Origin: Candidatus Heimdallarchaeota archaeon
GTDB taxonomy: Archaea > Asgardarchaeota > Heimdallarchaeia > JABLTI01
DNA: 8,311 nucleotides
Assembly: GCA_030602675.1 (NCBI GenBank)
Contig: JAUVZH010000100.1
Span: forward strand, 1 to 8,311
Direction of reading: 5' to 3'
The position numbers were made by a program, and so were the translations under genes. Positions 7,028 through 8,311 of the stretch are shown here, one piece after another (position 1 is the first letter of the stretch; each line of letters starts with the position of its first letter). A model generated the notes under the pieces. The model was not told where the DNA came from, did no database searches, and was given only the letters and a program-made list of their open reading frames with translations.

Positions 7028-7114
7028 TGGTGCCGGGGACGGGATTTGAACCCGCGCGTGCGTAAGCACAATGGATTAGCAATCCATCTCCCTACCAGGC
7101 TAGGACACCCCGGC
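7028..7114 (-). tRNA. tRNA-Ser (anticodon GCU)
   Basis: On the minus strand a complete type II tRNA folds. The acceptor stem is GCCGGGG/CCCCGGC. The D-arm carries the GG pair in its loop. The anticodon stem ATGGA/TCCAT encloses TTGCTAA, giving anticodon GCU for AGC/AGU codons. The extra arm has a GTGC/GCAC stem with a TTAC loop, and the T-arm has a TTCAAAT loop. The long extra arm plus this anticodon identify serine. CCA is encoded (7030-7028) and there is no intron. The discriminator base 73 is A, whereas serine tRNAs usually carry G73. It is divergent from the endonuclease V gene. Confidence 0.95.
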
Positions 7115-7151
7115 TAATTTATTAGAGACTATTTTTGTGTTGTTCAAAGCA

Positions 7152-7160
7152 ATTTAAAAA
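7152..7160 (-). promoter_or_regulatory. Possible TATA box for tRNA-Ser
   Basis: TTTTTTAAA on the minus strand is centred about 41 bases before the tRNA 5' end. Transcription would begin near 7129, leaving a short 5' leader for RNase P to remove. It lies in the divergent tRNA/endonuclease V interval. Confidence 0.3.
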
Positions 7161-7220
7161 AGATTACGGTTGTGATGTGATTAATCTTTTGATGGTATCT
7201 GTTGTTATTATTTTCGAATG

Positions 7221-7229
7221 TTTTTAAAC
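7221..7229 (+). promoter_or_regulatory. Possible TATA box for leaderless endonuclease V mRNA
   Basis: TTTTTAAAC is centred 26 bases before ATG 7251, the normal distance from TATA box to transcription start in archaea. If correct, the mRNA starts at or near that ATG, and the upstream in-frame ATG at 7218 is not used. Confidence 0.3.
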
Positions 7230-7250
7230 TTAAGAGTGATTTGTATTAGT

Positions 7251-7958
7251 ATGAACAATGATCAGCATTTAGACATACCTAAAGAATATCGATCTAAATT
7301 ATTACCTGTTCGCGAAAAGCAAATTAAATTAGCAGATCAAATCGTTCTTGAAGGGAATTTGAAATTAGGTAACATTCGTTTAGTTGCAGGTCTAGATGTA
7401 GCTTATGATAAAACTGACAAGATTGCTTGTGCTGGTATAGTTGTTGTTGATTTTAGAACTCTTGAAATTGTTGAAGAGGTCATTGAATTCTTTAAACCAT
7501 CCATCCCCTATGTCTCGAGTTTTTTGCATGCTCGGGAATCTTTAGGGTATCACGCAGTTATCAAAAAACTTGAAGAAAATCCTGATGTGTTTATTTTTGA
7601 TGGTAATGGAATTATCCATCCTCACAAAATTGGATTAGCATCTCAGATGGGACTAGAATTAAATCAACCAGCATTTGGTGTTGCTAAGAAGTTACTTCTA
7701 GGTGAATATGATTCTAATCTCTTAAAAGGTGGCTACTCAGATATCATCTTTGAAAAGAAAATTATTGGAGCAGCTTATCAATCCTCAAAACCACCAGCCA
7801 AACCTATCTTCTTGTCACAAGGTCATCTTATTGACTTACATACAGTTATCAATATTACTCGAGAGTTCATTCTCAATCAAGTTTATAGGACAAAACTTCC
7901 TCTACCATTATTGTTAGCAGATAAACTAGTAAGAAAAGAAATTGGCGAAAAACTCTAA
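7251..7958 (+). CDS. nfi: Endonuclease V (deoxyinosine/inosine-specific nuclease)
   Basis: This 235-residue enzyme cleaves the second phosphodiester bond 3' of inosine in DNA or RNA, so it acts in repair of deaminated adenine or turnover of edited RNA. The catalytic set is present with family spacing: Asp49 (VAGLDVAYD), Tyr87 (PYVSS), Glu96 (HARES), Asp117 (DGNG) and His123 (IHPHK). These match D43, Y80, E89, D110 and H116 of the Thermotoga enzyme. GVAKKLLLG and LSQGHLIDL are further family elements. An in-frame ATG at 7218 would add 11 mostly hydrophobic residues with no counterpart in the family. I prefer 7251 for that reason and because of a TATA-like box 26 bases upstream. A GTGAT ten bases before 7251 is a poor SD. 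The family's HPRR is HPHK here and the PYIPG wedge is PYVSS. The neighbouring pirin is too far away to call an operon. Confidence 0.93.
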   Translation: MNNDQHLDIPKEYRSKLLPVREKQIKLADQIVLEGNLKLGNIRLVAGLDVAYDKTDKIACAGIVVVDFRTLEIVEEVIEFFKPSIPYVSSFLHARESLGYHAVIKKLEENPDVFIFDGNGIIHPHKIGLASQMGLELNQPAFGVAKKLLLGEYDSNLLKGGYSDIIFEKKIIGAAYQSSKPPAKPIFLSQGHLIDLHTVINITREFILNQVYRTKLPLPLLLADKLVRKEIGEKL

Positions 7959-8008
7959 GGTAATGTTGTTTCAAAGCTAATATCTTATTTTAGAAATCTT
8001 TTCGATTG

Positions 8009-8017
8009 TTTAAATTT
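8009..8017 (+). promoter_or_regulatory. Possible TATA box for the pirin gene
   Basis: TTTAAATTT lies in the 137-base gap after endonuclease V. A start near 8038 would give a leader of almost 60 bases. A run of seven T at 8057-8063 lies downstream and could instead mark the end of the endonuclease V transcript, so this call is weak. Confidence 0.25.
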
Positions 8018-8083
8018 ACTTTATGTAGAAGAATGTTTTAATCAAATTTCAGTGTCTTTTTTTATGAGGTAAAACTAATTCTT

Positions 8084-8087
8084 GGAG
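8084..8087 (+). promoter_or_regulatory. Shine-Dalgarno site deciding a TTG start for pirin
   Basis: GGAG lies eight bases before TTG 8096. The frame is open upstream to a TAA at 8039 but contains no ATG or GTG in that stretch, so the TTG is the best start. ATG 8111, five codons in, is the alternative. Confidence 0.5.
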
Positions 8088-8095
8088 AAAATATT

Positions 8096-8311
8096 TTGAC
8101 TAAAGAACGCATGATAAAAAAGATTTTAAAAAATCGTCCAACACTTGAGGGAGCGGGAGTTCATTTAAAACGGGTTTTTGGTTTTCATGAGGTTCCACTT
8201 TTTGACCCTTTTCTACTTCTTGATCATTTTGGATCAGATAATCCAGATGATTATCTTGCTGGCTTTCCATGGCACCCTCATCGTGGGATTGAAACGATTA
8301 CGTATATGCTT
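8096..8311 (+). CDS. Pirin family protein, N-terminal part (cut by window end)
   Basis: The first 72 codons of a cupin-fold pirin are visible. The segment runs through GAGVHLKRVFG (19-29), DPFLLLDHFG (37-46) and FPWHPHRGIETITYML (57-72), which is the pirin N-terminal signature. His60 and His62 correspond to two of the metal ligands of human pirin (His56 and His58); the remaining ligands (His101 and Glu103 in human) lie beyond the window. Family members bind iron and act variously as redox-sensing cofactors or as quercetinases, so the specific role here is open. TTG 8096 follows a GGAG site, and ATG 8111 is an alternative. The gene lies 137 bases after endonuclease V on the same strand, with a T-run between them, so it is probably transcribed separately. 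Confidence 0.93.
   Translation, partial: MTKERMIKKILKNRPTLEGAGVHLKRVFGFHEVPLFDPFLLLDHFGSDNPDDYLAGFPWHPHRGIETITYML

Noticed and set aside
7729..7917. Second plus-strand frame inside endonuclease V
   Set aside because: It is an out-of-frame shadow of the nuclease C-terminal half.

Overview
The window is AT-rich and reads as chromosomal DNA of an archaeon. The main reasons are a RIG-I/Hef/XPB-type SF2 helicase, a TldD/TldE pair, an endonuclease V with a DGNG motif, TATA-like boxes about 26 bases before some starts, and a mix of leadered (Shine-Dalgarno, SD) and possibly leaderless genes. An Asgard-type or other mesophilic low-GC archaeon would fit, but the sequence alone does not settle the lineage.

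Layout: (1) 63-239, minus strand, holds a decayed copy of the 3' end of a helicase gene. (2) 324-1595, plus strand, is an MFS transporter. (3) 1608-3281, minus strand, is the intact SF2 helicase, converging on the transporter with only 12 bases between the stops. (4) 3452-6182, minus strand, is a translationally coupled tldD-pmbA(tldE) operon with a terminator-like hairpin after it. (5) 6302-6859, minus strand, is a DinB-like four-helix-bundle protein. (6) 7028-7114, minus strand, is tRNA-Ser(GCU) with an encoded CCA. (7) 7251-7958, plus strand, is endonuclease V. (8) 8096 to the window end, plus strand, is the N-terminal part of a pirin.

The most notable structure is the pair of same-orientation helicase 3' ends, one dead and one intact, on either side of the MFS gene. 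Where they align, most differences are synonymous, so the dead copy appears to descend from a gene that was under selection before it decayed. This points to a second helicase gene, or an incoming allele, most of which was lost when the transporter took its place. The remaining genes are mostly housekeeping: proteolysis/peptide maturation (TldD/TldE), inosine-directed nucleic acid repair or turnover (EndoV), and a tRNA. I see no CRISPR array, insertion sequence, phage gene or obvious new multi-gene system.
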